Shown: positions 26,361 through 35,075 of the stretch, one piece after another | Numbering within the stretch: position 1 is the stretch's first letter | Layout: each line of letters starts with the position of its first letter | DNA from: Bizionia argentinensis JUB59 | Lineage (GTDB): Bacteria > Bacteroidota > Bacteroidia > Flavobacteriales > Flavobacteriaceae | Assembly (NCBI RefSeq): GCF_000224335.1 | Contig: NZ_AFXZ01000051.1 | Coordinates: 1-61,999, forward strand | Length of the DNA stretch: 61,999 bases | Direction of reading: 5' to 3' | The notes under the pieces: generated by a model | The model's input: the letters and a program-made list of their open reading frames with translations, nothing else | Database searches by the model: none | What the model was told of the DNA's origin: nothing | Translations under genes and position numbers: made by a program

Positions 26361-27167
26361 TTAATTTTTAAACACAGTCTCTCCGTCTTTTGTCAACTCC
26401 AAATGTTCTCCTTTCCCTCTTAATTCATAGGTCTCATTTTTATACCAAATGCCAGATGCTGCGCGTTGGGCTTCTAAATCAATTTGTTCGCCACCATTTA
26501 AATACACTTTTACAGTGCCTTCGGTATTATTAAACGTCATGTTTAATGTTTGGCCAACTTTGTCTTTTACAGAACTCATAACAATATCATCTGTGTGTTC
26601 AAATACAACGTTTCCATCTTTTTTCAACTCTAGATTGTTACCTTTTCCTCGTAATTCGTAAGTCTCATTTTTATACCAAATTCCCGAAGCTACTTTTTCA
26701 GCCTTCAAATCAATTTGCTCACCATCATTTAAATATACTTTGGCTGTACCTTCGGTATTATTAAATGTTACATCTAGGGTTTTACCATCCTTATTCTTTA
26801 ACGAACTGGTAACAATATCATCGGTATGATAAAAAACAACTTCTCCATTCTTTTTCAATTCCAGATTATTGCCTTTACCACGCAATTCGAAATTTTCATT
26901 TTTGTACCAAATTCCAGAAGCTGCCTTTTGTGCTTCTAGCGTAATGGTTTCTCCATTAAAATTAAGTGTCGTGGTATTTTCGGTATTATTAAATACAAGC
27001 TCTAATGTTTTTCCATCCTTATCGGTAGAAACCGTTTTTACGATGTCGTCGTTATTTTGCATCGCTTCTTCTGTGGTAGTAATTGCTTCATCTTGCTTTG
27101 AATTCTCTTTACAAGCAGTAAAAATAAGTGCTGTAAGAAGTGTGATTGTTAAAATTATTTTCTTCAT
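26361..27167 (-). CDS. MliC-like lipoprotein with three tandem repeats
   Basis: A 268-residue lipoprotein (ALIFTACKEN, Cys19). It is built of three ~70-residue repeats, each ending in the same core: FNNTEG-T-K-YLNGGEQIDL, then A(S)GIWYKNE, then YELRGKGNNLELKKDG. This core resembles the MliC/PliC fold, periplasmic inhibitors of C-type lysozyme, including the conserved SG-YK segment. Three domains in one chain are unusual. A decayed relative sits 2.6 kb downstream. Anchored in the outer membrane, it could protect peptidoglycan from host or predator lysozyme; this is inferred from the family. Confidence 0.8.
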   Translation of the reverse strand: MKKIILTITLLTALIFTACKENSKQDEAITTTEEAMQNNDDIVKTVSTDKDGKTLELVFNNTENTTTLNFNGETITLEAQKAASGIWYKNENFELRGKGNNLELKKNGEVVFYHTDDIVTSSLKNKDGKTLDVTFNNTEGTAKVYLNDGEQIDLKAEKVASGIWYKNETYELRGKGNNLELKKDGNVVFEHTDDIVMSSVKDKVGQTLNMTFNNTEGTVKVYLNGGEQIDLEAQRAASGIWYKNETYELRGKGEHLELTKDGETVFKN

Positions 27168-27303
27168 AATTATTGTCTTTTTTAATTGTTTTTAGTAAAC
27201 TTAAATAACGGCAAAAAGCCTACCACGATTAGGTAAATGCCATATATTATCTAATTTTTTTTATTTTCTTCTAAAACTCTAAAACTCTAAAATTCTCTCC
27301 ATT

Positions 27304-28212
27304 TTAAGACGGAACTTGCAAATCTTCCACATCCCAACCTGACAATTTTGCACCTGCTTGGTAACTACTTTCCAAGAAATCCAAGATTTGTTTTTTAGGA
27401 TTTTCACTTTCAATAATATCTTTATAAAGTAATAATGCCATTGGGCTGCCATTAGAGTCTTGCCATTTTGCTGCTTTAGGCTGTAATGGCTCTTTATCAA
27501 TGCCATTTGGTGAAGGATAGGTATACGAATAGAAAGCTGGCTCCTTAATGGTATCATCACCAAACCAAAAACCAAAACTTATAACTTCGTGTGAATAGGC
27601 CTCTTTTTCTACTTGCGAAACATCTCCCATATCTGGACCTCTTTCGCCTGAAAAACGTGTGACCACTAAATCAAAATGATGCCAGTAAATGTGTACAGGA
27701 CAGGTTTTGCTGTAAGATCTTCCGCTAAATTCTTGAAACACCATATCTATATGTAATAAAATTTTCCAAGCGTTGTGAACGGCATCCTTATCATATGTAT
27801 GATGTTCTATACATGTATCAAAAGGAATGTCATCTGAAAGATCAAAAGGCTTTTTCAGGATATCAAATTCAATTTGAAGGTCGTTCAATATACTTTCTAA
27901 TTTTTTATAAAAATCAGCTACAGATAATCCGTCTTCTAACTTAAAGAAACGCTCATCTCCTTTACTTGTAGAAACATTTAAGGTATGTTTTATAAAGTCG
28001 AATAAAATCTCAAATGAGAAGTCGTTGTGCGGAATGGCTCGCGTAGTCACACCTTTTGTCGTGGTATAAAGCGTAATGTGCCACCAGTGATTTTTCTTCG
28101 GATTTAAAGTAAGTCGCAATTTTCCAACAATTTGAAAATAGCGATGCAAGGTTTCTTTGGTATCTATCCATTCGTTTAATGGAAATTCTGGAAATAATTT
28201 AGTATTGCTCAT
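27304..28212 (-). CDS. DUF5996-family protein
   Basis: A 302-residue protein matching the DUF5996 pattern: FPLNEWIDTKETLHRYFQIVGK at the start, NPKKNHWWHITLYTTTKG, IPHNDFSFEILFDFI, later CPVHIYWHHFDLVVTRFSG and FGFWFGDD. No TM or signal peptide. The function of the family is unknown. It heads a tight minus-strand group with GNAT and DoxX genes (gaps of 32 and 12 bp upstream), so they are probably co-transcribed. Confidence 0.88.
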   Translation of the reverse strand: MSNTKLFPEFPLNEWIDTKETLHRYFQIVGKLRLTLNPKKNHWWHITLYTTTKGVTTRAIPHNDFSFEILFDFIKHTLNVSTSKGDERFFKLEDGLSVADFYKKLESILNDLQIEFDILKKPFDLSDDIPFDTCIEHHTYDKDAVHNAWKILLHIDMVFQEFSGRSYSKTCPVHIYWHHFDLVVTRFSGERGPDMGDVSQVEKEAYSHEVISFGFWFGDDTIKEPAFYSYTYPSPNGIDKEPLQPKAAKWQDSNGSPMALLLYKDIIESENPKKQILDFLESSYQAGAKLSGWDVEDLQVPS

Positions 28213-28244
28213 AGTGGTATGTTTTATTACAAGGTAATATTAGC

Positions 28245-28562
28245 TTAAAGCTTATCATATCCTTTAAATTTTGGACTCACGATACGTTTCCATTCTGGAT
28301 GCTTTTTAATGTACGCAAAAACATATGGACAAAACGGAAGCACTTCAACGTTGTGCTTATCTAGAAAATGTAAGGTCTTTTCCACAACAGCTTTTGCAGC
28401 TCCTTGGCCTGCTATATCGGGTTCCGTTTCTGTATGCACCAAAGCTATTTGGCTGCCAAATTCTTTATAATTAATAAATGCATAGTGCCCATCAATTTCA
28501 ATTTCGAAGCGTTCTTTATCCTCGCTTTTTTCTAGTGGAATGTCCTTGTAGTCTATTTTCAT
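28245..28562 (-). CDS. Small GNAT-fold acetyltransferase (YjdJ-like)
   Basis: A 105-residue minimal N-acetyltransferase of the COG2388 type. It shows ALVHTETEPDIAGQGAAKAVVEKTLHFL, holding the acetyl-CoA pyrophosphate loop (GQGAAK), and the C-terminal VLPFCPYVFAYIKKHPEW signature. Substrate unknown. It is 12 bp downstream of a DoxX-type gene and upstream of the DUF5996 gene. Confidence 0.9.
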   Translation of the reverse strand: MKIDYKDIPLEKSEDKERFEIEIDGHYAFINYKEFGSQIALVHTETEPDIAGQGAAKAVVEKTLHFLDKHNVEVLPFCPYVFAYIKKHPEWKRIVSPKFKGYDKL

Positions 28563-28574
28563 AACGTATGGTTC

Positions 28575-29021
28575 TTATTTGTTTCTGTTTTTAAATGCTT
28601 TCCATGCTCCTGTAGACCATAATGCCCAAACAATAAGAACCGGTTGAAAAAACAATCTTACAAGTCTGGCTGTATCGGAATCCAATCCAAAAGCATCTAC
28701 TTCATTCATATATTGCGAAATATTACCAGGAAATATTAATACAAAGAAAGTAGCTGCAGCCCAACCTACCAACGCTTTATATTTGTATAAAACTACTAAC
28801 GATAGGCCCAGAATAATTTCTACAATCCCTGAAAGCACTACGACTGAATCTGTCGCCAATGGCACCCAATATGGTACTTGCGCCACAAACTCTGCTCTAT
28901 TAAAAGTTAAGTGGCTGATGCCCGCAAATAAAAGAGCTGCTCCAAGTAAAATCCTGAATATGGTTTGCAACCAACTGGTTTGTGTAGCAAAAGCCCATTT
29001 TAAATTTTCGGGTAAACTCAT
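28575..29021 (-). CDS. DoxX-like membrane protein
   Basis: A 148-residue, four-TM protein: TIFRILLGAALLFAGISHL, then VVLSGIVEIILGLSLVVLYKYKALVGWAAATFFVLIFPGNISQY, and a last TM ending VLIVWALWSTGAWK. The pattern belongs to the DoxX superfamily, a branch different from the 139-residue protein at 23768. It lies between a YceI gene and a GNAT gene in one strand group. Confidence 0.85.
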   Translation of the reverse strand: MSLPENLKWAFATQTSWLQTIFRILLGAALLFAGISHLTFNRAEFVAQVPYWVPLATDSVVVLSGIVEIILGLSLVVLYKYKALVGWAAATFFVLIFPGNISQYMNEVDAFGLDSDTARLVRLFFQPVLIVWALWSTGAWKAFKNRNK

Positions 29022-29053
29022 TATATCTTAAATTAAAAATTGGGAATGCATTC

Positions 29054-29073
29054 ATTGGGAATGCAATCCCAAT
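29054..29073 (-). other. Short hairpin between YceI and DoxX genes
   Basis: attggga / tcccaat, 7-bp stem with a 6-base loop, preceded by a second direct copy of ttgggaatgca at 29040-29050. No T-run follows on the transcribed strand, so it is more likely an mRNA processing or stability element than a terminator. Confidence 0.35.
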
Positions 29074-29086
29074 TATGGTTTATAAA

Positions 29087-29605
29087 TTACTGCTTAATAA
29101 ATTGTAAATCAATTGCCATGTTAATGGTATCGCTCACAACAATGCTACCTGCTTCGGTAACCGCGTTCCAAGTAAGTCCAAAATCTTTACGACTAATTTT
29201 CCCAGAAATCTCAAACCCTGCTTTGGTTTGATCGTAAGGATCTACTGCCACACCATTAAAATCCATATCTAATTTTACTTCTTTAGTAACGCCTGCAATT
29301 GTAAGGTCTCCAACAACTTTATCGCCATCATAAGATTTCGATTTGAAAGTTAATTCTGGATGTTTAGCTGCGTTGAAAAAATCTTCCGATTTGAGATGTT
29401 TATCTCGATCGTCATTTTTAGTGTTAATTGAATCTGTTTTTGCAGTAAAGCTGAAATTAGCATTTTTAAAATCCTCATTCTCCGTTTCTACAGTCGCATT
29501 AAAATCTTCAAATGCTCCTTTTACTGTTGAAATCATCATGTGTTTTACTTTGAATCCGACTTCAGAATGTGATTCATCTACTTTCCATTTTGTTTTATTT
29601 TTCAT
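29087..29605 (-). CDS. YceI-family lipid-binding protein (no signal peptide)
   Basis: A 172-residue YceI lipocalin-like protein: WKVDESHSEVGFKVKHMMIS at the start, NTKNDDRDKHLKSEDFFNAAKHPELTFKS in the middle, and VSDTINMAIDLQF at the end. Unlike the second copy at 33646 it lacks a signal peptide, so it may be cytoplasmic. The family binds isoprenoid-type lipids. It is 46 bp from the pirin gene upstream. Confidence 0.92.
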   Translation of the reverse strand: MKNKTKWKVDESHSEVGFKVKHMMISTVKGAFEDFNATVETENEDFKNANFSFTAKTDSINTKNDDRDKHLKSEDFFNAAKHPELTFKSKSYDGDKVVGDLTIAGVTKEVKLDMDFNGVAVDPYDQTKAGFEISGKISRKDFGLTWNAVTEAGSIVVSDTINMAIDLQFIKQ

Positions 29606-29651
29606 GATATTTATAGTTTGTGTCTAAACGACAATTAGAATTATTTCTTAT

Positions 29652-30536
29652 TTATGATTTGAATTGCATTGGCACTTCCATTAAAAGCACGCGCGCATCT
29701 TCGGTTGCCTTAAGTGTAAAGCCATCTGTATTCCAAATACCCATGCCATCTCTTTTTGAAAGTTTTTCACCATCAATTTCTATATCACCTTCTAGAATAA
29801 ATGCATAGACGCCATTTCCTTCTTTTTTTATTTTGTAATCATCAGAATTTCCTTTGGTAAACTCCCCGATATGAAACCAAGCATCTTGGTGTGCCCAAAC
29901 ACCTTGATCGTCTTTATTTGGAGAAAGTACTTGATAGAATTCGTTCTCTTTTGCGATATCCTTTAATGAAATTTGGTCGTAACGTGGTTCTACATTTTGT
30001 TTGTTCGGAATGATCCAAATTTGTAAAAATTTTACAGGTTGATCAGGGTTGTTGTTAAATTCAGAATGTACCACACCTGTCCCAGCGCTCATAACTTGAA
30101 TATCGCCTTCTCTGATAATGGTTTTATTTCCCATATTATCTTCGTGCTTCAAATCGCCTTCCAACGGAATGGAAACAATCTCCATATCTCTGTGTGGATG
30201 TGAGCCAAAACCTCTACTTTCCGAAACGGTATCGTCATTTAATACTCTCAATACCCCAAAGTTCATGCGCTCTGGATTGTGGTAATTGGCGAAACTAAAC
30301 GTGTGTTTTGAATGTAACCAACCGTGATTGGCATCGCCTCTTGTGTCTGATCTGTGAATTATTGTGTTCATAGTTTTTATTTCTTTATTGGGTAGATGGT
30401 TATACCCGACAGTTTGTTTTAATGAAACGTTACTCGATTTAAGTGGTTGATTATGTTTAGCTCCAAGAATTTGAGGAGAGATGGCACCAACAACACCAGT
30501 TAAAAAAGCGTTTCTAATAAATTTTTTAAGATCCAT
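29652..30536 (-). CDS. Pirin/YhaK-type protein with N-terminal export-like segment
   Basis: Residues from about 55 onward form a pirin/YhaK cupin: TRGDANHGWLHSKHTFSFA, then GFGSHPHRDMEIVSIPLEG with the metal-binding His-X-His, and GTGVVHSEFNN. The chosen start at 30536 (MDLKKFIRNAFLTGVVGAIS) gives a hydrophobic N-terminal segment; an ATG at 30581 lies upstream of a likely -7 box (30560-30567) and would not be in the mRNA. A short form beginning MNTIIHRSDTRG is also possible. It is located between AraC and YceI genes. Confidence 0.8.
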   Translation of the reverse strand: MDLKKFIRNAFLTGVVGAISPQILGAKHNQPLKSSNVSLKQTVGYNHLPNKEIKTMNTIIHRSDTRGDANHGWLHSKHTFSFANYHNPERMNFGVLRVLNDDTVSESRGFGSHPHRDMEIVSIPLEGDLKHEDNMGNKTIIREGDIQVMSAGTGVVHSEFNNNPDQPVKFLQIWIIPNKQNVEPRYDQISLKDIAKENEFYQVLSPNKDDQGVWAHQDAWFHIGEFTKGNSDDYKIKKEGNGVYAFILEGDIEIDGEKLSKRDGMGIWNTDGFTLKATEDARVLLMEVPMQFKS

Positions 30537-30559
30537 GTCCTTTATTATAAAGGCTAATA

Positions 30560-30567
30560 CAAAGGTA
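30560..30567 (-). promoter_or_regulatory. Bacteroidota -7 box before the pirin gene
   Basis: Minus-strand TACCTTTG, a perfect TAnnTTTG, 24 bases upstream of the ATG at 30536. It argues for that start codon rather than the in-frame ATG at 30581. Confidence 0.5.
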
Positions 30568-30638
30568 TAACATGGTAACAATCTGTGAAATATGAAAAAA
30601 TGAGAGAATATTATGAAAATCCGATATAAGGACTCCTA

Positions 30639-31514
30639 TTAAGCTCGAATCTCACTTTTCTTGAATTTTGAAGGCGATATGTTTGTATGTTTTTTGAAGA
30701 ATGCACTAAAGTTGGCAGGTTCATTAAAACCCAACTCATAAGCGATTTCTTTATTGGTCTCATCAGTAAAATAGAGAAGACGCTTGGCTTCAGTTGTAAT
30801 TCTTGCTTGAATATACTCTTTCGCAGTTTTACCAATTTTCGATTTAACGATTCTAGTAAGATGGTCTGGTGTTATGTGAAGTTGTTTAGCGTAATATGTG
30901 GTGGAATGTTCTTTCCTATAATTAACATCTACGGCTTTTTTAAAGTTTTTTATAATATTATTTCTAGAGGCATCATTATCAGTATTTGCCGGGTTTACAG
31001 CGCAAATATTATTACATTCAATAAGCAAGAGTTTTAGAAATGCTCCAATTGACAAGAATTTCATTGCTGCATTGCCATGGTACAACTCGTAAATCTTATT
31101 AGCAAAATTTACAATCGTATCAAATTGTTCTGGCTCTGGCATCAATGGCGGACTTTGTCCATAATTTTGAAATAGGTTCAAACCGTCAATAAAGGATAAT
31201 GGAATAGAATTTTTAATTAAAAATTGATTGGAAAATGTCATCGCAAATCCTATAGATTTTTCATTTTCAATTACTTGATGAACTTGACCTGGTGCCACAA
31301 AGTAAATTTGGTTATTTGATAACTCATAAGAGTTGAAGTCAATTTTATGTTGTCCTTTTGCTTTATTGACAATTAAAACCGTATAATAGTTATGTTTGTG
31401 TGGCTCGTCAACTCTTCCATTTCGTTTTGTGTATATATCTTCCATTTTAGATATACCAAAACTTATAGAGTCTATTTCATTATTTACATTTTGATATGTT
31501 TTAACTATATCCAT
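30639..31514 (-). CDS. AraC-family transcriptional regulator
   Basis: A 291-residue regulator. The N-terminal cupin (PHKHNYYTVLIVNKAKG, IYFVAPGQVHQV) binds an unknown small molecule. The C-terminal HTH pair (residues ~190-288) ends NKEIAYELGFNEPANFSAFFKKHTNISPSKF, the classical AraC signature. It is transcribed toward the pirin gene. Targets may be the pirin/YceI genes, but no operator can be named. Confidence 0.92.
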   Translation of the reverse strand: MDIVKTYQNVNNEIDSISFGISKMEDIYTKRNGRVDEPHKHNYYTVLIVNKAKGQHKIDFNSYELSNNQIYFVAPGQVHQVIENEKSIGFAMTFSNQFLIKNSIPLSFIDGLNLFQNYGQSPPLMPEPEQFDTIVNFANKIYELYHGNAAMKFLSIGAFLKLLLIECNNICAVNPANTDNDASRNNIIKNFKKAVDVNYRKEHSTTYYAKQLHITPDHLTRIVKSKIGKTAKEYIQARITTEAKRLLYFTDETNKEIAYELGFNEPANFSAFFKKHTNISPSKFKKSEIRA

Positions 31515-31538
31515 TGATTTTTAAATTCTAACATTAGA

Positions 31539-32108
31539 TTATAACTTTTCTTCTATTCGCTTATCTGGAATTAGCCACATAATGGCTACAATAACATAAA
31601 GTGCGATTCCGAACCAAGTATTTAAAAATGAGCAACCAATTCCAAGTATATAACAACCAATTGATATTTTTCCTTTTCTGTCTGAACCAATCACTTTTCT
31701 TAATGGGAATTCATTATCGTGGGAGTTTATAATTATTGATTGCAAAATAAAATAAGCAATTGCACAAAATAATAATACAACTCCATAAGCAATTACAGGT
31801 AATCTTGCATCATAATTCTCGCCAATCCAAGCTGTAGTAAATGGAATTAAAGATAACCAAAAAAGCAAATGTAAATTCGCCCAAAGTATTTTTCCGTTTA
31901 CTTTTTGTGTAATCTGAAATAAGTGATGATGGTTGTTCCAATAAATTCCTACATATATAAAACTGAAAATATAACTTAAAAATATAGGTGTTTTAGCAAG
32001 TAGAGAATATATATCTGTTTCAGTTGGTGCTGTTAATTCTAAAACCATTATGGTTATAATTATGGCTAAAACTCCATCGCTAAATGCTTCTAATCTACTT
32101 GTCTTCAT
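31539..32108 (-). CDS. TMEM175-type potassium channel (DUF1211)
   Basis: A 189-residue, six-TM protein opening RLEAFSDGVLAIIITIMVLEL, the bacterial TMEM175 selectivity signature (FSDG in TM1), followed by SYIFSFIYVGIYWNNHHHLFQ. It forms K+-leak channels as tetramers. It is 24 bp upstream of the AraC gene on the same strand. Confidence 0.92.
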   Translation of the reverse strand: MKTSRLEAFSDGVLAIIITIMVLELTAPTETDIYSLLAKTPIFLSYIFSFIYVGIYWNNHHHLFQITQKVNGKILWANLHLLFWLSLIPFTTAWIGENYDARLPVIAYGVVLLFCAIAYFILQSIIINSHDNEFPLRKVIGSDRKGKISIGCYILGIGCSFLNTWFGIALYVIVAIMWLIPDKRIEEKL

Positions 32109-32270
32109 TTGTCTATTTGGGTGTTTGTTTTAATTACCTACAACGAGTTTGTATATCTTAAGTTAGCCTTTTGTAAAAATAGTTAACTTTAAGATATAAT
32201 CAGAAAGAACAAAAGAGAGGAGTAAGGTCATTTATTGCCTCTTATAATGTTGCATATTTTTCCATTTTAT

Positions 32271-33197
32271 TTAAGTTTTAATAGTCCAAATAGATCCATT
32301 TTTGGTTGTCAATTTCTCCAAAACTCCTTTATCTGAAAGTTCATTTAAAACCGCTTCACTTTCTGTTCTCGGTGTTCCTGAAAGTTCCGCATATTCTTTT
32401 GCTGTTAGTGAAGGGTATATTGAAAAAAGTGATTCCCAATTTTTACTGTATTCGCTTTTAATTGCATTGGGATTCAACTTTAGAATTGCCATTTCATAAA
32501 AAGCATAAGGTCTTGTTCCATATACTGTTTCTTTATTGCCAGCTTCGTCAATGAAGAATATTGTTGGAAAACCTCGAACACCGAGTTCTTTTCCTAATTT
32601 TAAATCTTCTTCAAACAAGGTTTTTGCTTTGCCTTCAAAATCGGTTTTTAATTGTTCTACATTTAGTCCAACAGTTTTAGCTGCAACTTTTAAATGTTCC
32701 CATCTTTCAATATTTTTCTTTTTTAGAAAAACCATTTCCCTAATTTCTCGCATAAACAAATGGGCTTTTTCTTCATCTTGTAATTGTGCCGCTTTAAATG
32801 CTATGGATGGCGGATAAGATGAATCTAATGGGTCTTCTAGCCATAAATCGCCATCAATAGGCATATCGTAATGCACACTTACTTCGTCCCAATGTGAAGC
32901 GACGTCAGATGGTTTTCCAATACCACCACTATTGTAATTCCAATCTGGTAATAAACCTCCCATTCTATAGTCGATTTCAACGGTATTGCCATATTCAAGT
33001 TTCAGTTTACGCAGTTGTGGTTCAATTCCCCAACAAGACGAACAAATTGGATCTGTATAATAAATTAGTTTTACGGATTTCTCTGTAGCTTGCTGATTGG
33101 ATTTAGATGAATAATTCGTGTTCTCATCTGTTGTTTCGCACATTCCAGTTTCTATATCGCATAAAAGTGGATTGTTAATTGATTTATCCTCATTCAT
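32271..33197 (-). CDS. DsbA-family thioredoxin-fold protein with C-terminal helical domain
   Basis: A 308-residue protein. Residues 45-230 are a DsbA/FrnE/SpxH-like thioredoxin fold with the active site DPICSSCWG (CxxC) and the cis-Pro region GVRGFPTIFFID. An N-terminal ~40-residue extension holds two extra cysteines (LLCDIETGMCET). The C-terminal ~60 residues (LTAKEYAELSGTPRTESEAVL, LEKLTTKNGSIWTI) look like a winged helix. Cytoplasmic: no signal peptide. Expected role: disulfide exchange or a ClpXP adaptor of the SpxH type. Confidence 0.85.
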   Translation of the reverse strand: MNEDKSINNPLLCDIETGMCETTDENTNYSSKSNQQATEKSVKLIYYTDPICSSCWGIEPQLRKLKLEYGNTVEIDYRMGGLLPDWNYNSGGIGKPSDVASHWDEVSVHYDMPIDGDLWLEDPLDSSYPPSIAFKAAQLQDEEKAHLFMREIREMVFLKKKNIERWEHLKVAAKTVGLNVEQLKTDFEGKAKTLFEEDLKLGKELGVRGFPTIFFIDEAGNKETVYGTRPYAFYEMAILKLNPNAIKSEYSKNWESLFSIYPSLTAKEYAELSGTPRTESEAVLNELSDKGVLEKLTTKNGSIWTIKT

Positions 33198-33248
33198 AAT
33201 TCTTTTCTTTTTAATGATTTTAATACTATCGAAAAACGTAAGAAAAAC

Positions 33249-33631
33249 TTACTTTTTCACTTCTTCGGAAGTTGCAAATTCTTCCATTTTAGTAATCAAA
33301 TCGTTTTCAACTGTATAGATTTGAACCCAATCTTGTTTTAGTTCTCTTCCAGATCGTTTTACTTTTTGATGCTCTCTTCCTAAAACCACAACCATATTAC
33401 CTTCAACGATATATTGAAGCGGTTCAAAGTTGATGATTTCGGTTCGTTCCATTATATTTTCATAAAAACTCGAACACCGTCCTTCTTTTCAAACCGTCCT
33501 TTTGGGATTATTTGTGTACCATGATAAATCCAAACGGTATCGTCTGAAACTGTTGCCACAAATTTATCTGCATCGCCACTACTAAAGGCAGCGAACATAT
33601 TTTCTACTACTTCTTTTGCTGGATTTTTCAT
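33249..33631 (-). pseudogene. NTF2/SnoaL-like protein, single-base frameshift
   Basis: The first part (from ATG at 33631) reads MKNPAKEVVENMFAAFSSGD and continues to GVRVFMKI then stop. The second part, in the next frame, runs to 33249 (NMVVVLGREHQKVKRSGREL). A run of five T where six are needed (in gagtttttatg, minus strand) breaks the frame. With one extra T the text reads GVRVFYENIMERTEII, a good SnoaL-like join. It could be a real mutation, a slippage-prone switch or a base-calling error. Confidence 0.8.
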
Positions 33632-33645
33632 TTTCTATTGATTTT

Positions 33646-34215
33646 TTATTGTTTTGCAAATTGTAAGTGAACCACTATGATTACGTCTTTTCCAACACCA
33701 GTAGCGGCTGGGTCGTAATTAATATTATAATCAAATCTATTAATAGTCGTTTCGGCTTTCATTCCTAATTTTTCACCTTGTTCGCTCTTGGCTGTTCCAC
33801 CATAGTGCACATCAAAAACCACCTCTTTTGTGACATCTTTTATAGTTAATTGACCGTGTAATTGATAGTGGTCAGATTTATCTGTAGAAGATATTTTCGT
33901 GCTTTTAAACGTCATTTCAGGATATCTTTCAACTTCAAAAAAATCAGCACTTCTTAAATGGTTATCTCTATCTTCTACATTGGTATTAATACTTTCAATC
34001 TTAACCGTAAAATCGAAATTTGCATCGTTAAGCGCATCACCATCTGTTGTCAAGTTCCCTGTGTATTCTAAAAATTTCCCATTCACTATACTAATTCCAG
34101 AATGTGATATATTGAAGTTTAAGGACGAGTGGAACGGATCTACTTTCCATTGTGTTTGTGCAAATGAGCTTACCGTAAGGAATACCAATGCAACTAATGA
34201 TATAATATTTTTCAT
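33646..34215 (-). CDS. Periplasmic YceI-family protein
   Basis: A 189-residue YceI protein with a signal peptide (ALVFLTVSSFAQ, cleaved near 20). Family pattern: WKVDPFHSSLNFNISHSGIS, NTNVEDRDNHLRSADFFEVERYPEMTFKS, VGKDVIIVVHLQF. It probably binds a polyisoprenoid or fatty lipid in the periplasm. It is 14 bp upstream of the frameshifted SnoaL-like gene. Confidence 0.94.
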   Translation of the reverse strand: MKNIISLVALVFLTVSSFAQTQWKVDPFHSSLNFNISHSGISIVNGKFLEYTGNLTTDGDALNDANFDFTVKIESINTNVEDRDNHLRSADFFEVERYPEMTFKSTKISSTDKSDHYQLHGQLTIKDVTKEVVFDVHYGGTAKSEQGEKLGMKAETTINRFDYNINYDPAATGVGKDVIIVVHLQFAKQ

Positions 34216-34269
34216 TGTCTTTATTTTTTAAAGGTTAATAATTATAATAGTTTATGCTATAAATTGCTA

Positions 34270-34824
34270 TTACTTCGCAATCGTATCTACCCATTTCTCA
34301 AAAGCATTCATAAAGCTCTTTAAGAAGTCTTTGGTAGAGTCATTCTTCAACTTACCATTATCGTCAAAAAGTTCTGCCGCTCCGCCAAGATAAGCTTCTG
34401 GCTGTGCCATTGTTGGTACATTTATAAAAGTTAGCGATTGTCTTAAATGGTGATTGGCACCAAAACCGCTAATAGCTCCAATAGAAACACTAACAATAGC
34501 TGCGGGTTTTCCATCCCACGAATTTTTTCCATAAGGACGAGAACCAACATCAATAGCGTTTTTTAAAACTGCTGGTACAGAACGGTTGTATTCTGGTGTA
34601 AAGAATAGTAGTCCATCTGCGTCTTTAATATTCTTGCGTAACTTTTCCCATTCTTTTGGTGGATTATCTTCAAGGTCTTCATTAAACATTGGAAGCCCAG
34701 AGATATCCAATAATTCCATATCAAATGATTCTGGTGCCATTGCCATCATAGCTTTTGCTGTTTTTAAATTGAAGGATTCTTTACGAAGACTTCCTACGAT
34801 TACTGCGATTTTGTATTTTTTCAT
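34270..34824 (-). CDS. NADPH-dependent FMN reductase
   Basis: A 184-residue flavodoxin-fold reductase: IAVIVGSLRKESFNLKTAKAM (FMN phosphate loop), LPMFNEDLEDNPP, LLFFTPEYNRSVPAVLKNAID (FMN ring contact), and AAIVSVSIGAISGFGANHHLR. It belongs to the ChrR/azoreductase-like group that reduces quinones or chromate with NAD(P)H. It suits the oxidative-stress surroundings. Confidence 0.93.
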   Translation of the reverse strand: MKKYKIAVIVGSLRKESFNLKTAKAMMAMAPESFDMELLDISGLPMFNEDLEDNPPKEWEKLRKNIKDADGLLFFTPEYNRSVPAVLKNAIDVGSRPYGKNSWDGKPAAIVSVSIGAISGFGANHHLRQSLTFINVPTMAQPEAYLGGAAELFDDNGKLKNDSTKDFLKSFMNAFEKWVDTIAK

Positions 34825-35075
34825 ACTATTTTGTATTTAAGTTATTAAAAATTAAAATGAATTTCCAATTAATCAATTTTAGATAAAAGAATGATTGGTC
34901 AGTACCTGGTTGTAAATTTTACACAGTACACTTGTAATCTGTAAGCGGTAATGGGTCTTAAACAATACATTTTTGCCACAACCCAAGTAGCTTGCCGTTG
35001 GTAGTGTTTTCAGTTTGCCCAGAAAACTACCAAGAAAAAGGGCTGGTACTCACCCCAATCATTCCGCCTTTCGGC
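34825..35075 (-). other. Non-coding region with long imperfect hairpin
   Basis: Between the FMN reductase and the DIP1984-type gene. The right half (34930-35070) is richer in GC than its surroundings. It holds a hairpin at 34998-35033, TTGGTAG-tg-TTTTC pairing with GAAAA-CTACCAA, and a small gccgaaaggc stem at its edge. It could be a small RNA, a 5' leader or a decayed mobile-element end; I cannot choose. Confidence 0.4.

Noticed and set aside
34892-34901. TGATTGGTCA resembling the regulon palindrome
   Set aside because: Two bases short of the 12-bp form, and no -7 box at the expected spacing before the FMN reductase gene.
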